The notes under the pieces are model-generated. The model did not search any database, was not told where the DNA came from, and was given only the letters and a program-made list of their open reading frames with translations. A DNA stretch of 36,359 bases from Chlamydiia bacterium (GTDB lineage: Bacteria; Chlamydiota; Chlamydiia; Chlamydiales; SM23-39). The stretch lies in NCBI GenBank assembly GCA_016213175.1, contig JACRBF010000036.1, positions 1 through 36,359 of the forward strand. The letters run 5' to 3'. Below are positions 1 to 10,013 of the stretch, one piece after another (position 1 is the stretch's first letter; each line of letters starts with the position of its first letter). The position numbers and the translations under genes are program-made.

Positions 1-120
1 AGTTTTTGGATTATTTTGGCCAATTTTTGATCGAAAAACTGGGGGCAATATCGACAATGGTATATTGCCCCCAGTTTTTCGATCAAAAATTGGCTCAAAA
101 GAACCGAAAAATCGACAGAA
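1..120. repeat. Palindromic element, family R1, copy a (left end cut by window edge)
   Basis: Arms CAATTTTTGATCGAAAAACTGGGGGCAATAT / ATATTGCCCCCAGTTTTTCGATCAAAAATTG are exact reverse complements around a short loop. Its reverse complement aligns with 30831-30983. Confidence 0.85.
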
Positions 121-125
121 ACTTT

Positions 126-431
126 TTATTCGGATAGGTTCCTCATACAGAATCCTAGATCTTCGAGTAATTTATCAGCAGTTCTTTGCACCTCTTGCGT
201 CACCTTGTGCCAAGGGTCGTAGTCATATTGAAACTGCACCTGCGCTACGAACATGAGTACGTCTTGTTCAATTTGCGGGTCTAGAAGCAGGGCTCGGGTT
301 TTGAGATCTTCGATGAAGAGATTGACTGAGGTGTTTTTGCCAAAATGGAGACAATAAATAATCTGGGCAACGTCGTTGGCCATTTCTCTTTTAGAACGGA
401 TGGGGAGTTGGTGAAATTGATTGTAATCCAT
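126..431 (-). CDS. Hypothetical protein, 101 aa
   Basis: Complete ORF MDYNQFHQLPIRSKREMANDVAQIIYCLHFGK...; plausible composition; no recognised domain. Confidence 0.55.
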   Translation of the reverse strand: MDYNQFHQLPIRSKREMANDVAQIIYCLHFGKNTSVNLFIEDLKTRALLLDPQIEQDVLMFVAQVQFQYDYDPWHKVTQEVQRTADKLLEDLGFCMRNLSE

Positions 432-521
432 AATTTAGGTCGCCAATGTTTATTATAGTTCTGTTATTACTTATTTTAAAATTAATTAATAATTCAATGA
501 TTTTTAATTATTTATGAAAAA

Positions 522-550
522 TTGACACCTTATCCCAGGTTTAGTAAAAT
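522..550 (+). promoter_or_regulatory. Sigma-70-like promoter upstream of the suf operon
   Basis: TTGACA (522-527), 17-nt spacer, TAAAAT (545-550), 27 nt before the sufB ATG, in an AT-rich intergenic region. Confidence 0.7.
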
Positions 551-577
551 CCACCTAATTTCGGATGTGTTTGCGCT

Positions 578-2017
578 ATGGCGACTCAGAATGAGTTATT
601 TACTTCCGCCGACTACAAGTATGGATTTGTCACCCCCATCGCTTCGGATGTATTTCCTAAAGGACTTAATGAAAAGACAATACGCGAAATTTCTGCGAAA
701 AAAGGGGAGCCAGAATATCTGTTGGCCTTTCGTCTGAAGGCGTTTCGGAAGTGGTTGGAAATGAAAGAGCCTGAGTGGCACAACTTGCAATACTCTCCCA
801 TCGATTATCAGGCGATCTCATATTACTCGGAGCCTAAGTCTCGACCGAGCTTGGAGAGGCTTGATCAAGTAGATCCTGAGATTTTACAGACTTTTGAGAG
901 GCTCGGCATTCCCCTAGATGAGCAAAAGAGGCTTGCCAACGTAGCAGTCGATGTGGTCTTCGATTCGGTGTCTTTGGGGACTGTTTTTCATAAAAAACTT
1001 GCCGATGCGGGTGTTGTTCTCTGCTCTTTTTCTGAAGCGGTCAGACGGTTTCCGGAAAAGATCGAGGAATACCTCGGGACAGTCGTTCCTATTGGGGATA
1101 ATTTTTTTGCTGCGCTCAATTCGGCCGTCTTTTCTGATGGCTCCTTTGTCTATGTGCCGAAGGGGGTTCGCTGCCCGATGGAATTGTCGACTTATTTTCG
1201 AATCAATGAGAGGGAAACAGGGCAATTCGAGCGTACGTTGATCATTGCTGAGGAGGATTCGTATGTGAGCTATTTGGAAGGGTGCACGGCTCCTGCGTTT
1301 GATACAAATCAACTCCATGCGGCAGTTGTCGAACTTGTAGCGAAAAAGGGCTCTGAGATCAAATATTCCACCGTGCAGAATTGGTATGCGGGAGATCCCA
1401 AGACGGGCAGGGGGGGCATCTACAATTTTGTGACAAAGCGGGGGCTGTGCGCGGGCGATCATGCGAAGATCTCCTGGACGCAAGTGGAAGCGGGCGCTGC
1501 GATCACGTGGAAATACCCGAGCTGTATTTTGCGCGGGGATTATTCGGTAGGGGAGTTTTATTCGGTGGCCTTGACGAACGGAAAGATGCAGGCAGATACA
1601 GGAACGAAAATGATCCACATCGGGAAAAATACCCGCTCTACGATCATTTCTAAGGGTATTTCGGCTGATGAGGCAAGCAACAGCTACCGAGGGCTTGTCA
1701 AGATTTTGCCAAAAGCATCCGGAGCGCGCAATTACACCCAGTGCGATTCGATGCTGGTGGGCAACCGGTGTTCCGCCAATACCTTTCCCTATGTCGAAAG
1801 CGCCAATAGTACAGCAGAAATTGAGCATGAGGCGTCTACTTCGAAATTGAACGAAGAGCAAATTTTCTATTTGCAATCGCGAGGACTTTCTAAAGACGAT
1901 GCAATTAACATGATCGTCAACGGTTTTTGCAAAGAGGTCATTCGGGAATTGCCGCTTGAGTTTGCCGTCGAAGCGCAAAAGCTGCTCGCACTAAAACTGG
2001 AGAATTCGGTCGGATGA
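578..2017 (+). CDS. sufB: Fe-S cluster assembly protein SufB
   Basis: 479 aa; SufB-typical segments such as [34 protein letters not shown] and [23 protein letters not shown]. Confidence 0.96.
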   Translation: MATQNELFTSADYKYGFVTPIASDVFPKGLNEKTIREISAKKGEPEYLLAFRLKAFRKWLEMKEPEWHNLQYSPIDYQAISYYSEPKSRPSLERLDQVDPEILQTFERLGIPLDEQKRLANVAVDVVFDSVSLGTVFHKKLADAGVVLCSFSEAVRRFPEKIEEYLGTVVPIGDNFFAALNSAVFSDGSFVYVPKGVRCPMELSTYFRINERETGQFERTLIIAEEDSYVSYLEGCTAPAFDTNQLHAAVVELVAKKGSEIKYSTVQNWYAGDPKTGRGGIYNFVTKRGLCAGDHAKISWTQVEAGAAITWKYPSCILRGDYSVGEFYSVALTNGKMQADTGTKMIHIGKNTRSTIISKGISADEASNSYRGLVKILPKASGARNYTQCDSMLVGNRCSANTFPYVESANSTAEIEHEASTSKLNEEQIFYLQSRGLSKDDAINMIVNGFCKEVIRELPLEFAVEAQKLLALKLENSVG

Positions 2018-2754
2018 TTGAAATTATCGATTTACATGTAAATGTTGAGGGAAAGCCGATTTTGAAGGGGCTCACTCTTTCAGTAGGTAAGGGGGAAATC
2101 CATGCAATCATGGGGCCGAATGGCGCTGGGAAATCAACGCTTGCGCGCACCCTTGCAGGACATCCAGCCTACGAAGTGACGAGAGGAGAGATTTGGTTTA
2201 AGAAACAAAATCTTCTCGAGATGAATCCTGAAGAAAGGGCCTGTGCAGGACTCTTCATGAGCTTCCAATATCCTCTTGAGATTGCAGGCGTTTCCAATGA
2301 CCAATTCCTCAAAACGGCTCTCAATGCGCAGAGGAAGGGAAGGGGAGAAGAGTCCCTTGCGGACGGGGCATTTGAGGCTTTGCTTACTGCCAAAATGGGG
2401 GAAATGGGCGTTCGCTCTGAATTTCGGACGCGAGGCGTCAACGAGGGTTTTTCTGGGGGCGAGAAGAAGCGCAATGAGATCTTGCAGATGGCCCTTTTCA
2501 ATCCCGATCTGGCCATTCTCGATGAGACCGATTCAGGACTTGATATTGATGCTATGCGGATTGTTGCAGAAGGGGTCAATGCAACAAGACGTAAAGATAA
2601 CGCGCTTCTCATGATTACCCACTATCAGAGGCTGCTCGACTTCATTCGTCCCCAATTTGTGCATGTACTTGCAGACGGCCGCATCGTCCAAAGCGGGGGG
2701 CCCGAGCTTGCGCTCCATCTCGAAGAGAAGGGATACGCTCTATGCAACTCCTAG
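2014..2754 (+). CDS. sufC: Fe-S cluster assembly ATPase SufC
   Basis: ABC ATPase with Walker [10 protein letters not shown], signature [11 protein letters not shown] and Walker [15 protein letters not shown]. Overlaps the sufB stop. Confidence 0.96.
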   Translation: MIEIIDLHVNVEGKPILKGLTLSVGKGEIHAIMGPNGAGKSTLARTLAGHPAYEVTRGEIWFKKQNLLEMNPEERACAGLFMSFQYPLEIAGVSNDQFLKTALNAQRKGRGEESLADGAFEALLTAKMGEMGVRSEFRTRGVNEGFSGGEKKRNEILQMALFNPDLAILDETDSGLDIDAMRIVAEGVNATRRKDNALLMITHYQRLLDFIRPQFVHVLADGRIVQSGGPELALHLEEKGYALCNS

Positions 2755-2921
2755 CCCGCATTTCTCACACAGACCGGAGAAAAGGTGAACGAGATGTGAT
2801 GCCTGATTTCGAAAATCGCGAGGAGGCCAATATTGTCGCAATATTGACGACGAGCGATTTATGAAATCCGGCGTGACAGATCGTTCAGATTTTCCCGGAA
2901 TGTGTGAGAAATGCGGGCTAG
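2751..2921. repeat. Palindromic element, family R2, copy a (171 bp)
   Basis: TIRs CTAGCCCGCATTTCTCACACA / TGTGTGAGAAATGCGGGCTAG. Centre CAATATTGTCGCAATATTGA. Reverse complement matches 5270-5550 apart from an insertion. Confidence 0.9.
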
Positions 2922-4081
2922 AGACCGGCGTCTCCGATTTGTTGAGCGGGTGGAGAAGGCGCGCTTGGGACTTATTCCAAAAGATGGGCCTGCCGCGCCG
3001 AGGGCAAGAGGCGTTTCAATACGTTTTGTGGGAAGATTTTTCTTGGCCGAGTGCAGCTCTCATGCTTCCAGAGAGGAATGAAGGGGGGGGCGGCATTCGC
3101 TTTATAGATGGGTTTTTTCAGGGGGCTTCTTTGCCGCCGTCTCTGATATGTAAACCGCTCGATGAGGCCATGCGCGTCTATGGGGTTGTACTGCAAAATC
3201 GGATGGCCTCCAGTCTTAAAGAGGAAAAAGACCCTTTCGCTGTACTCAATCTCGCTTGGCACGGACGTGGCGCCTTTCTCTATGTACCGCCTCATACACG
3301 CATTGAGACTCCTCTTGAAATTCATCATACGCTGACAACGTCCTCTGCAGTGTGCCCGCGTCTGCAAATTTTTGTGGGCAAGGGCTCTTCCATTCAGCTG
3401 ATCCAGACAATAGCCAGTCAAACTAGCTCTTGTCTATTCAACGGATTTGCGGACGTCTCTCTTGAAGAGGGGGCGTCCCTTTTTTGGGGGGATTGTACGG
3501 CGCCCTCTACAGTCTTGCACAGATTTCAAACGCTTCGCTGCGCGCAGAAGAGGGGCAGCAGGTTTCACTGCTTTTCCCACTCTAAGGGCGCCCAAATTGC
3601 AAGGGATTCGATTCAAGTACAGTTACTCGAAGAGGGAGCCGAGGCGCTGCTGCAGGGACTTTGGGATCTAGATGAGAGGGTGCAATACCACGCCCATATT
3701 GGAATTGAACACGCAGCGCCTCATTGCCGTTCGCGCCAGCACTACAAAGGGATTTTGCGCGGGAAAAGTAGATCCAGTTTCGAGGGAAAAATCGTCGTGA
3801 GGCCGGTGGCTCAGAAGACGGAAGCCTACCAGCTCAATAATCAGCTGCTTTTAAGCGACGGGGCTATTGCGCATGCTAAGCCGAACCTAGAAATTTTCGC
3901 AGACGATGTGAAGGCCTCTCATGGCGCAACGATTGCGAGATTGCCTGAGGAGGAGCTTTTCTATTTACGATCACGAGGACTTTCGCTTTCCGATGCAGCC
4001 GAACTTTTCATCCAGGGATTTCAAGAGGAACTGTTCGAACAGATTCCTATTAGCATGAAATCGCATTTTTTGGGGCATTGA
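2861..4081 (+). CDS. sufD: Fe-S cluster assembly protein SufD (N-terminus uncertain)
   Basis: SufD-like C-terminus (YQLNNQLLLSDGAIAHAKPNLEIFADDVKASHGATIARLPEEELFYLRSRGLSLSDA). The first about 20 codons lie inside repeat R2a. Other possible starts are ATG 2900 or TTG 2939/2942. Confidence 0.92.
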   Translation: MKSGVTDRSDFPGMCEKCGLETGVSDLLSGWRRRAWDLFQKMGLPRRGQEAFQYVLWEDFSWPSAALMLPERNEGGGGIRFIDGFFQGASLPPSLICKPLDEAMRVYGVVLQNRMASSLKEEKDPFAVLNLAWHGRGAFLYVPPHTRIETPLEIHHTLTTSSAVCPRLQIFVGKGSSIQLIQTIASQTSSCLFNGFADVSLEEGASLFWGDCTAPSTVLHRFQTLRCAQKRGSRFHCFSHSKGAQIARDSIQVQLLEEGAEALLQGLWDLDERVQYHAHIGIEHAAPHCRSRQHYKGILRGKSRSSFEGKIVVRPVAQKTEAYQLNNQLLLSDGAIAHAKPNLEIFADDVKASHGATIARLPEEELFYLRSRGLSLSDAAELFIQGFQEELFEQIPISMKSHFLGH

Positions 4082-5265
4082 TGCGAGATAACTTCCCCAT
4101 TTTTTCCCATCATCCGGAGCTGATCTATTTGGATAGCGCTGCGACTACGCATAAACCGCAATCGGTGATTGACGCCTTGTCTCGTTTCTACGCAGAGGAC
4201 TACGCGACTGTGCATCGCACAGCCTACAGAGCCTCTCTCAGAGCCACCGAGCAGTACAATAGCGCGCGAGAGGCTGCGCGCAGATTTTTGCATGCAGCCC
4301 ATGGAGAAGAGATCGTTTTTACCCGGGGTACTACCGATGCGATCAATCTTGTGGCAGCGAGTTATGGGCGCATGCACCTCAAAGAAGGCGATGAGATTCT
4401 CATCTCTGAAATGGAACATCACTCCAACATCGTCCCCTGGCAAATGTTGGCCCAGCATACGGGCGCTATTTTACGGATCATCCCCATGGATGAGAAGGGT
4501 GTGTTGCTTTGGGAGGGGATGATGAGCGCAAAAACCTGTATCGTAGCAATCGCCCATATCGCAAACGTGACAGGAACGATCAACCCCATCGCAGAGATCG
4601 CCAAAGCGGCGCATGCTCACGGGGCCGTGCTCGTCGTTGACGGTGCGCAAGGAGCGCCTCACGCGCCTGTCGATGTCCAGGCGCTTGATTGCGATTTTTA
4701 TGCCTTTTCCGCACATAAATGTTACGGCCCCACGGGCATTGGCATCCTTTACGGCAAAAAACAACTCCTGGAACAGATGCCTCCTATCCAAGGAGGAGGC
4801 GATATGGTAGACCAAGTCTTCTTTGAAAAGACAAGCTACCAAGAACCGCCTTTGCGCTTTGAGGCAGGAACACCACTGATTGCGTCTGCGATCGGATTGA
4901 AGCGCGCGCTGGAATGGATCGAGGACATAGGAAGGGAAAGCATCTCCGTGCATGAAGGGATGTTGCTACAGTACGCAACGGAGAGGCTTGTAGAGATTCC
5001 TCATTTACGCATTCTGGGCAGGGCGCCCTCTAAGGGGCCTATCATTACTTTTCATATCGAAGGAGTGCATCCGCTTGATTTGGCAACGCTGCTCGATGTG
5101 AGGCATATTGCCCTCCGCAGCGGCCATCTGTGCGCTCAGCCTTTGCTGCGGAAATTCGGGTTGCAAACAGCCTCGCGCGTCTCATTCGGAATTTATAACA
5201 CGCGCGATGAGGTAGATCAGTTTATTCAGGTCTTGCAGGATGTGATTCCTATCGTCTTGCAGTGA
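4078..5265 (+). CDS. sufS: Cysteine desulfurase SufS
   Basis: 395 aa; class V aminotransferase with YLDSAATTHKP, PLP-lysine region DFYAFSAHKCYGPTGIGILYG, and RSGHLCAQPLL with the catalytic Cys. Confidence 0.96.
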   Translation: MMRDNFPIFSHHPELIYLDSAATTHKPQSVIDALSRFYAEDYATVHRTAYRASLRATEQYNSAREAARRFLHAAHGEEIVFTRGTTDAINLVAASYGRMHLKEGDEILISEMEHHSNIVPWQMLAQHTGAILRIIPMDEKGVLLWEGMMSAKTCIVAIAHIANVTGTINPIAEIAKAAHAHGAVLVVDGAQGAPHAPVDVQALDCDFYAFSAHKCYGPTGIGILYGKKQLLEQMPPIQGGGDMVDQVFFEKTSYQEPPLRFEAGTPLIASAIGLKRALEWIEDIGRESISVHEGMLLQYATERLVEIPHLRILGRAPSKGPIITFHIEGVHPLDLATLLDVRHIALRSGHLCAQPLLRKFGLQTASRVSFGIYNTRDEVDQFIQVLQDVIPIVLQ

Positions 5266-5269
5266 ATAC

Positions 5270-5550
5270 CTAACCCACATTTCTCACACATTCCGGGAAA
5301 ATCTGAACGATCTGTCACGCCGTCTTTCATCCCGAGGCGGGAAACCCAGCCCTTAAGGGCTGGGTATTTTCAAAACAATGTTAGGCCGAGTCGAAGCTCG
5401 GCCTAACTTACAATCCCAGGCATTAATGCCTGGGTGTTCACAAAGCGCTCGTTGTCAATATTGCGGCAATATTGACCTTCTCGCGATTTTCGAAATCCGG
5501 CATAACATCTCGTCCTCCTTTTCTCCGGTCTGTGTGAGAAATGCGGGCTA
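5270..5550. repeat. Palindromic element, family R2, copy b, with nested hairpin insertion (about 281 bp)
   Basis: TIRs CTAACCCACATTTCTCACACATTCCGGG... / ...CCGGTCTGTGTGAGAAATGCGGGCTAA. Same family as 2751-2921, interrupted by about 120 bp after CACGCCG. Confidence 0.88.
5344..5434. repeat. Three tandem short hairpins nested in R2b
   Basis: ACCCAGCCCTTAAGGGCTGGGT (5344-5365), GTTAGGCCGAGTCGAAGCTCGGCCTAAC (5380-5407), CCCAGGCATTAATGCCTGGG (5415-5434). Confidence 0.85.
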
Positions 5551-6393
5551 AGCCTTCATTTGCACAACAAGCCAGTTCAGGGTTTGCATCCAGCTGATGG
5601 CTTCCTTACTGACCACTTGGAGCATAAGGCCCCAGGCAGCCGTCATTAAGGCGAGTCCTACCCAGGATTTTAGCGCCATGCCGAGGAATACGATCTGCAC
5701 TTGCGGCGCTAAGCGATTGGCGATGCCGAGGACGAGGTCGGTGAGGAGAATGCCAATCAGGGCTGGGGCGGCCAGCTGCACGGAGATGCGCACCAGCATG
5801 CCAGCGCCACCGAATACGTGGGACCAAAAGGGGGTATGCATATCGAAGACTGCGGCATTAAATACGGCATCAACCGGCATGACCCGATAAGAATCGGCAA
5901 CCGCATTGAGGTAGAGAAAAGGGCCGTTCAGGGAAAAGAATACAGCGAGCAGCATGAAATTAAAGAGAAGGCCGACGGGGCCTGTTTGTGTTTGCGTCGT
6001 GGGATCGGAGACTTGCAGAGAAGAGGCGCCGCGTTGAAAATCGATTAAGCTGCCTGCCATTTGGGCCATCATGAAGGGAGCCATCGAGAGGAAGCCGAGG
6101 ATGAAGCCAATGGTAATCTCCTTTAGGAAATAACCGATGAATAGGGCGCTGAAGGGAAGCTCTCCCTGCGCGAGCAGCAGATTTTGCGGCAAGAAAATCG
6201 CAACGAGCGAGATACTGAATAAAATCCGAATGGTGCCGGGGATATTTTTAGACCCGAGAAAAGGGGCGAGGCTGACAATGGGCAAGATTCTGCCGAGGGT
6301 GAGAAAGAAGATAGCCAAAACGGTCATGGGCTTCAAATGGGGCAACGATAAGAGCAGCGAAAGGTAGCTCTCGGTGGCTGTGAAGGTGTCCAT
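5548..6393 (-). CDS. sctT: Type III secretion export apparatus protein SctT (FliR/YscT family)
   Basis: Multi-TM protein (FFLTLGRILPIVSLAPFLGSK, GFILGFLSMAPFMMAQMAGSLIDFQRG). Start set at MDTFTATES, 5 nt after the sctS stop. Confidence 0.9.
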   Translation of the reverse strand: MDTFTATESYLSLLLSLPHLKPMTVLAIFFLTLGRILPIVSLAPFLGSKNIPGTIRILFSISLVAIFLPQNLLLAQGELPFSALFIGYFLKEITIGFILGFLSMAPFMMAQMAGSLIDFQRGASSLQVSDPTTQTQTGPVGLLFNFMLLAVFFSLNGPFLYLNAVADSYRVMPVDAVFNAAVFDMHTPFWSHVFGGAGMLVRISVQLAAPALIGILLTDLVLGIANRLAPQVQIVFLGMALKSWVGLALMTAAWGLMLQVVSKEAISWMQTLNWLVVQMKA

Positions 6394-6398
6394 CGTAG

Positions 6399-6677
6399 TT
6401 ATCCGGAGCCAGCGCCCCAGCGGGGGATGCTCGTCATGATGGTGGTCGTGTATTGCATGATCTGGCCGCCGAGCCATCCACCCAATAAAACAATCGTTAA
6501 AATCACCGCGAATAATTTCACTGTGAAGGAGAGAGTCTGTTCTTGAATTTGCGTGGCTGCTTGGAAGACGGCGACGAAAAGACCAAGAACCATGCTGATC
6601 AGAATGGGGGGTCCTGAAAGGATGAGGATCAGCATGAGGGCTTGATAGCTGAGTTGAAAAATTTCGTTTTGAAACAT
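6399..6677 (-). CDS. sctS: Type III secretion export apparatus protein SctS (FliQ/YscS family)
   Basis: MFQNEIFQLSYQALMLILILSGPPILISMVLGLFVAVFQAATQIQEQTLSF is typical FliQ/SctS; two TM helices. Confidence 0.93.
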   Translation of the reverse strand: MFQNEIFQLSYQALMLILILSGPPILISMVLGLFVAVFQAATQIQEQTLSFTVKLFAVILTIVLLGGWLGGQIMQYTTTIMTSIPRWGAGSG

Positions 6678-6687
6678 AGTGTGGCGG

Positions 6688-7491
6688 TTACCTAAATGAG
6701 AGTGCAAGTCCTTGGATGAGGACCGTCCATCCGTCGATCATCACGAGGAGAAGGAGTTTAATGGGCAGTGCGATGGTCAGAGGCGATAACATCATCATCC
6801 CCATGGCAAGCAATATATTCGAAACGACCATGTCGATGACGAAAAAAGGGAGATAAATGAGGACGCCCACTTCAAACGCGCTCTTGAGCTGGCTTGTGAC
6901 AAAAGAGGGAACTAACACAATGAAATCATTGGGCTTCAGCTCTGTTTTATAAGGGTCGGGAAAGATCCGATAGGCCAGTTGATGAAAGCTCTGCATGTGC
7001 GATCCGTTCGTGTTGCGCTGGAGAAAGGCGCGTAAGGGCTCTTTGGCCTTATCGATGACGTTGATCACGAAGAAGGAGGTGGCGCTCGACATGACTGGAT
7101 TAGAGCCTGAATTATCGATTACGTCTTTCGAGGCTGTATACATGGCAAGTCCTGTCGGGAACATGACGTAGATGGTAATGATGAGCGCCATGCCATTGAG
7201 TACCTGATTGGGAGGGGTTTGCTGCACCCCTAGCGCCTGGCGGAAGAGGGAAAGGACGACCACGATTTTCATAAAGGAGGTGAGAAGCATGATGGCGAAG
7301 GGCAAAAGGGCAAGGCCCGCTAAGACGGTCAGTTTTGTGACGAGGGAGGGGTTGACTGCCCCTAATTGATCGTCTTGGGCGACGGCTTGGCTGACGGCTC
7401 TTCCTGCAGGAGTGGGTTGCGGAGTGTTTTGGGCTAAAAGAGAGCCGGCAGTGGTGAAAAAGAGAAAACAAAAAAGGAAAAACGCTTTCAC
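6688..7491 (-). CDS. sctR: Type III secretion export apparatus protein SctR (FliP/YscR family)
   Basis: FliP/SctR motifs (FMKIVVVLSLFRQALGVQQTPPNQVLNGMALIITIYVMFP, FVTSQLKSAFEVGVLIYLPFFVIDMVVSNILLAMGMMMLSP); N-terminal signal peptide. Confidence 0.93.
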   Translation of the reverse strand: MKAFFLFCFLFFTTAGSLLAQNTPQPTPAGRAVSQAVAQDDQLGAVNPSLVTKLTVLAGLALLPFAIMLLTSFMKIVVVLSLFRQALGVQQTPPNQVLNGMALIITIYVMFPTGLAMYTASKDVIDNSGSNPVMSSATSFFVINVIDKAKEPLRAFLQRNTNGSHMQSFHQLAYRIFPDPYKTELKPNDFIVLVPSFVTSQLKSAFEVGVLIYLPFFVIDMVVSNILLAMGMMMLSPLTIALPIKLLLLVMIDGWTVLIQGLALSFR

Positions 7492-8114
7492 GGCTTACTC
7501 ATGAAGGATGCGAAGGCAGATTCCAGCGCACGCCATTGATTTTCTAGTTGAGCATTGATGATCCCTGCCTCTGTTTCGATAATACAGCCGCCAGGCTCGA
7601 CATCCTCTCTTTCTTGCAAAGACAAACTCTGTAGATGAGCAAAAATTTCTTTGATTTTAGGGCGCGCCTCTTCGAGTGCTGCAAGATCGGCTTTATTCAC
7701 ATAGATCGTGATTTTCTTGTGCTGCGTCACAGGCTTGAGGGAATTTAAGACGATATCCACAATCCGATCAGGGTGGAGTCTTAGCTCTTCTCCCACGATC
7801 TTACGAGCGGCTGACAGTGCAAGAGGGAGGATTTTTTTCTGGATCTCGACTCTCAGTTCAGCCAGACTCTCATTGAGGGTAAAAAGGTGCTTATCGAATG
7901 CAGCAAGTCCCTCTTGATGGCCCTCCTGATAGGCTCGTTCTTTGTCTTTTTCGACCTCGACGCGGGTTTCCTGTTTCAGCGTATCTACTTCCGTGTGCGC
8001 AAGCGCTAAAATTTCGGCGGCATTTTGCAGAGTGGAAAATTCGTCTGCAGGAATGCGCTTAGTGCCTGGGGATAGATGCACCGCTTTTTCTGAAATCAAA
8101 GCAAATAGTTTCAT
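7488..8114 (-). CDS. sctL: Type III secretion stator protein SctL (YscL/FliH family)
   Basis: 208 aa; FliH/YscL-like (ALSAARKIVGEELRLHPDRIVDIVLNSLKPV, DVEPGGCIIETEAGIINAQLENQWRAL); position in T3SS cluster. Confidence 0.85.
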   Translation of the reverse strand: MKLFALISEKAVHLSPGTKRIPADEFSTLQNAAEILALAHTEVDTLKQETRVEVEKDKERAYQEGHQEGLAAFDKHLFTLNESLAELRVEIQKKILPLALSAARKIVGEELRLHPDRIVDIVLNSLKPVTQHKKITIYVNKADLAALEEARPKIKEIFAHLQSLSLQEREDVEPGGCIIETEAGIINAQLENQWRALESAFASFMSKP

Positions 8115-8974
8115 AGCGCCGTATCCTGGTTTCTCAGCATTGCTTGGATCTGGTGGACAATCGCCTCAATCTGTTCCTGCGGCGCCTCTTGTTCTGCAAA
8201 TCTCAGGAGCGCAGCGCCCCTGCCGATGTCGAATCGGTAACAGAGATGCCGGTTAAAATCGGCAGATTGTTTTGAAAGAGCCACTCCGAGACGGGCAAGT
8301 CCTCGTTTATGCAAGAGAATGCGGAGAGCTGCTTGCGTGCCGTCCCAGGTATCGAGTTTCAATCGAATGGCAGGGTAGGGCGGGCTTTGCGTCATCGCTT
8401 GTTTCAAAAAACTCCTCTCCGGCTCCGATAGGAAACTGTAGATTTTTTTGAGAATTTTTGTCTCTACAATTTGCCGCAGTTCTGCGCCTAAATCGTAGAG
8501 TGACAGGGAATCTACCATCGCGGTGAGCGTTTTTTTGTCGAGAGAGAGCAGGGGCAGCAGGGGTGATTGAGGAAGAAACGCGAGTGGCAAGAGGGTATTT
8601 GTAGGGCCGGTGAGATCTTCCAGAAGAGTTTGGCGTAAGAATTCCTTGCCGATCTCGCGAAGAGATTCTTGGGGTGGTTCGATATCAATTTCTCGGCATA
8701 AATGCTCGCAGGCATACGCGGGCAGAGCGCTTAAAAATAGCTTTTGTTCCGAAGGGGGGCTCTTTCGTAGAGAAGGGAGCAGCCAGGACCAATGAATCCT
8801 ATCCAGCAATAAGGGGGTGTCTTCAGGTTCTTCTTGGATTTCGAAAGAGGAGAGTGTTTGTAAGGAGGCTCTTTCCTGTTCAGGAAGAAAGCTTTCAAGC
8901 GCTCCTCTCCGTTCAGGTTCTACGCGATCGAGCAATACATTGAGAACCCATCTGCCTGTGTTGGAAATTGTCAT
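8111..8974 (-). CDS. Putative T3SS cytosolic protein, SctK-position (CT560-like)
   Basis: 287 aa, overlaps sctL and sctJ, and sits between them as CT560 does in Chlamydia. Assigned mainly by synteny. Confidence 0.65.
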   Translation of the reverse strand: MTISNTGRWVLNVLLDRVEPERRGALESFLPEQERASLQTLSSFEIQEEPEDTPLLLDRIHWSWLLPSLRKSPPSEQKLFLSALPAYACEHLCREIDIEPPQESLREIGKEFLRQTLLEDLTGPTNTLLPLAFLPQSPLLPLLSLDKKTLTAMVDSLSLYDLGAELRQIVETKILKKIYSFLSEPERSFLKQAMTQSPPYPAIRLKLDTWDGTQAALRILLHKRGLARLGVALSKQSADFNRHLCYRFDIGRGAALLRFAEQEAPQEQIEAIVHQIQAMLRNQDTAL

Positions 8975-9849
8975 GGGCTAGGAGGCGGCAGTTCGGGTTG
9001 AGACTCTCTTTTTTTAAATAAAGAGGCGCGCATTTGCGGATAGAACGAATAGACCATCCAACCAACCGCTGCCAGAAGCAATAAGAGGAGAAAAATGAAA
9101 GTAAAGAAGATCAAACGGAATCTTGATAGGGAGCTCTGCGTCATCACGAGTCCCCAGATACCGACATGCGTCTGTAATGTGTGAGGTCCAATCATCTCTC
9201 CAGTAGGGGACAGGGTGATATCGGCAAACTTCGATCGATCCGAGATGACGGAAACATCATCGTAGCTGAGGCCGTTGACGCTGCCTGCCAAAAGGCGCTT
9301 GATTTTGATCTCCAAGTGGCTATTCGGGTCTTCCAAAACGCCTTGATGCTTTACATAGACTGCCGCTGTGATCTTCGGCTGCGTGGCTCCTGGGGCCATA
9401 TTTGTCTGCGTGGGAGGAAAAGAAATTTGCACATTAGCGTCTAGAATCCCGTCGATCTTCCGGATCGTGTTGCGTAGCTCTTCTGCAAGTCCCGCTTGAT
9501 AGCGCACCGTCTCTTCAAGGGTAGAGGACATAAGTCCCGATTTGGCAAAAAGCTCAAGCAGCGTTGTTCCCTTTCTTCGTGGCAATCCCGCTTTATTTAA
9601 AATGGCCATCGCATCGACCGATTGATTGGACGCAACCGTAATAGAATACTGGTTAGAAGGCGCCGCATTGCCCACTCCGGTGCTGGGCGCTAACACTTTC
9701 TGTGCCTCAACTCCTTTCGAAGCGAGGTAGACGAGGATTTCGTTGGCGTCGCGCTCATCGATGCTATTGACGATCGTTTGATTCGATTCGCATCCGGCCA
9801 GTATAACCAGCGCGATGAGGGAAAGAAAACGGATGATCTGCTTTTGCAT
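8971..9849 (-). CDS. sctJ: Type III secretion inner-ring lipoprotein SctJ (YscJ/FliF family)
   Basis: Lipobox LVILAGC; SctJ motifs (DERDANEILVYLASKGVEAQKV, ELRNTIRKIDGILDANVQISFP). Start MQKQIIRF preceded by GGGAGG. Confidence 0.93.
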   Translation of the reverse strand: MQKQIIRFLSLIALVILAGCESNQTIVNSIDERDANEILVYLASKGVEAQKVLAPSTGVGNAAPSNQYSITVASNQSVDAMAILNKAGLPRRKGTTLLELFAKSGLMSSTLEETVRYQAGLAEELRNTIRKIDGILDANVQISFPPTQTNMAPGATQPKITAAVYVKHQGVLEDPNSHLEIKIKRLLAGSVNGLSYDDVSVISDRSKFADITLSPTGEMIGPHTLQTHVGIWGLVMTQSSLSRFRLIFFTFIFLLLLLLAAVGWMVYSFYPQMRASLFKKRESQPELPPPSP

Positions 9850-9976
9850 AGGAAGAACCTCCCTTTCTTTATAACACCGAAGATGCGCCGCCTGCAACAG
9901 AAGACTTTAAAGAGAGAGGCAATGGCAAGCCGCTTGCCAAGAAGCGAATCAGTATGATAAGGCTACATAGGAAGGC

Positions 9977-10013
9977 ATACCGAACGTGATTCAATAATCG
10001 GATTTGGGCTGAT
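9977..10013 (+). repeat. Family R3 element, copy a (truncated, 37 bp)
   Basis: ATACCGAACGTGATTCAATAATCGGATTTGGGCTGAT, identical to 12814-12850. Confidence 0.85.

Noticed and set aside
914-1978. 354-aa minus-strand ORF antisense to sufB
   Set aside because: Fully overlaps a confidently identified sufB; composition (many R/H/I/S) is typical of a shadow ORF, and no domain was recognised.
5548-9849. Flagellar fliP/fliQ/fliR cluster
   Set aside because: The neighbours are an SctJ-type lipoprotein with lipobox, SctL and an SctK-position gene, in the order of the chlamydial non-flagellar T3SS; no other flagellar genes are seen.
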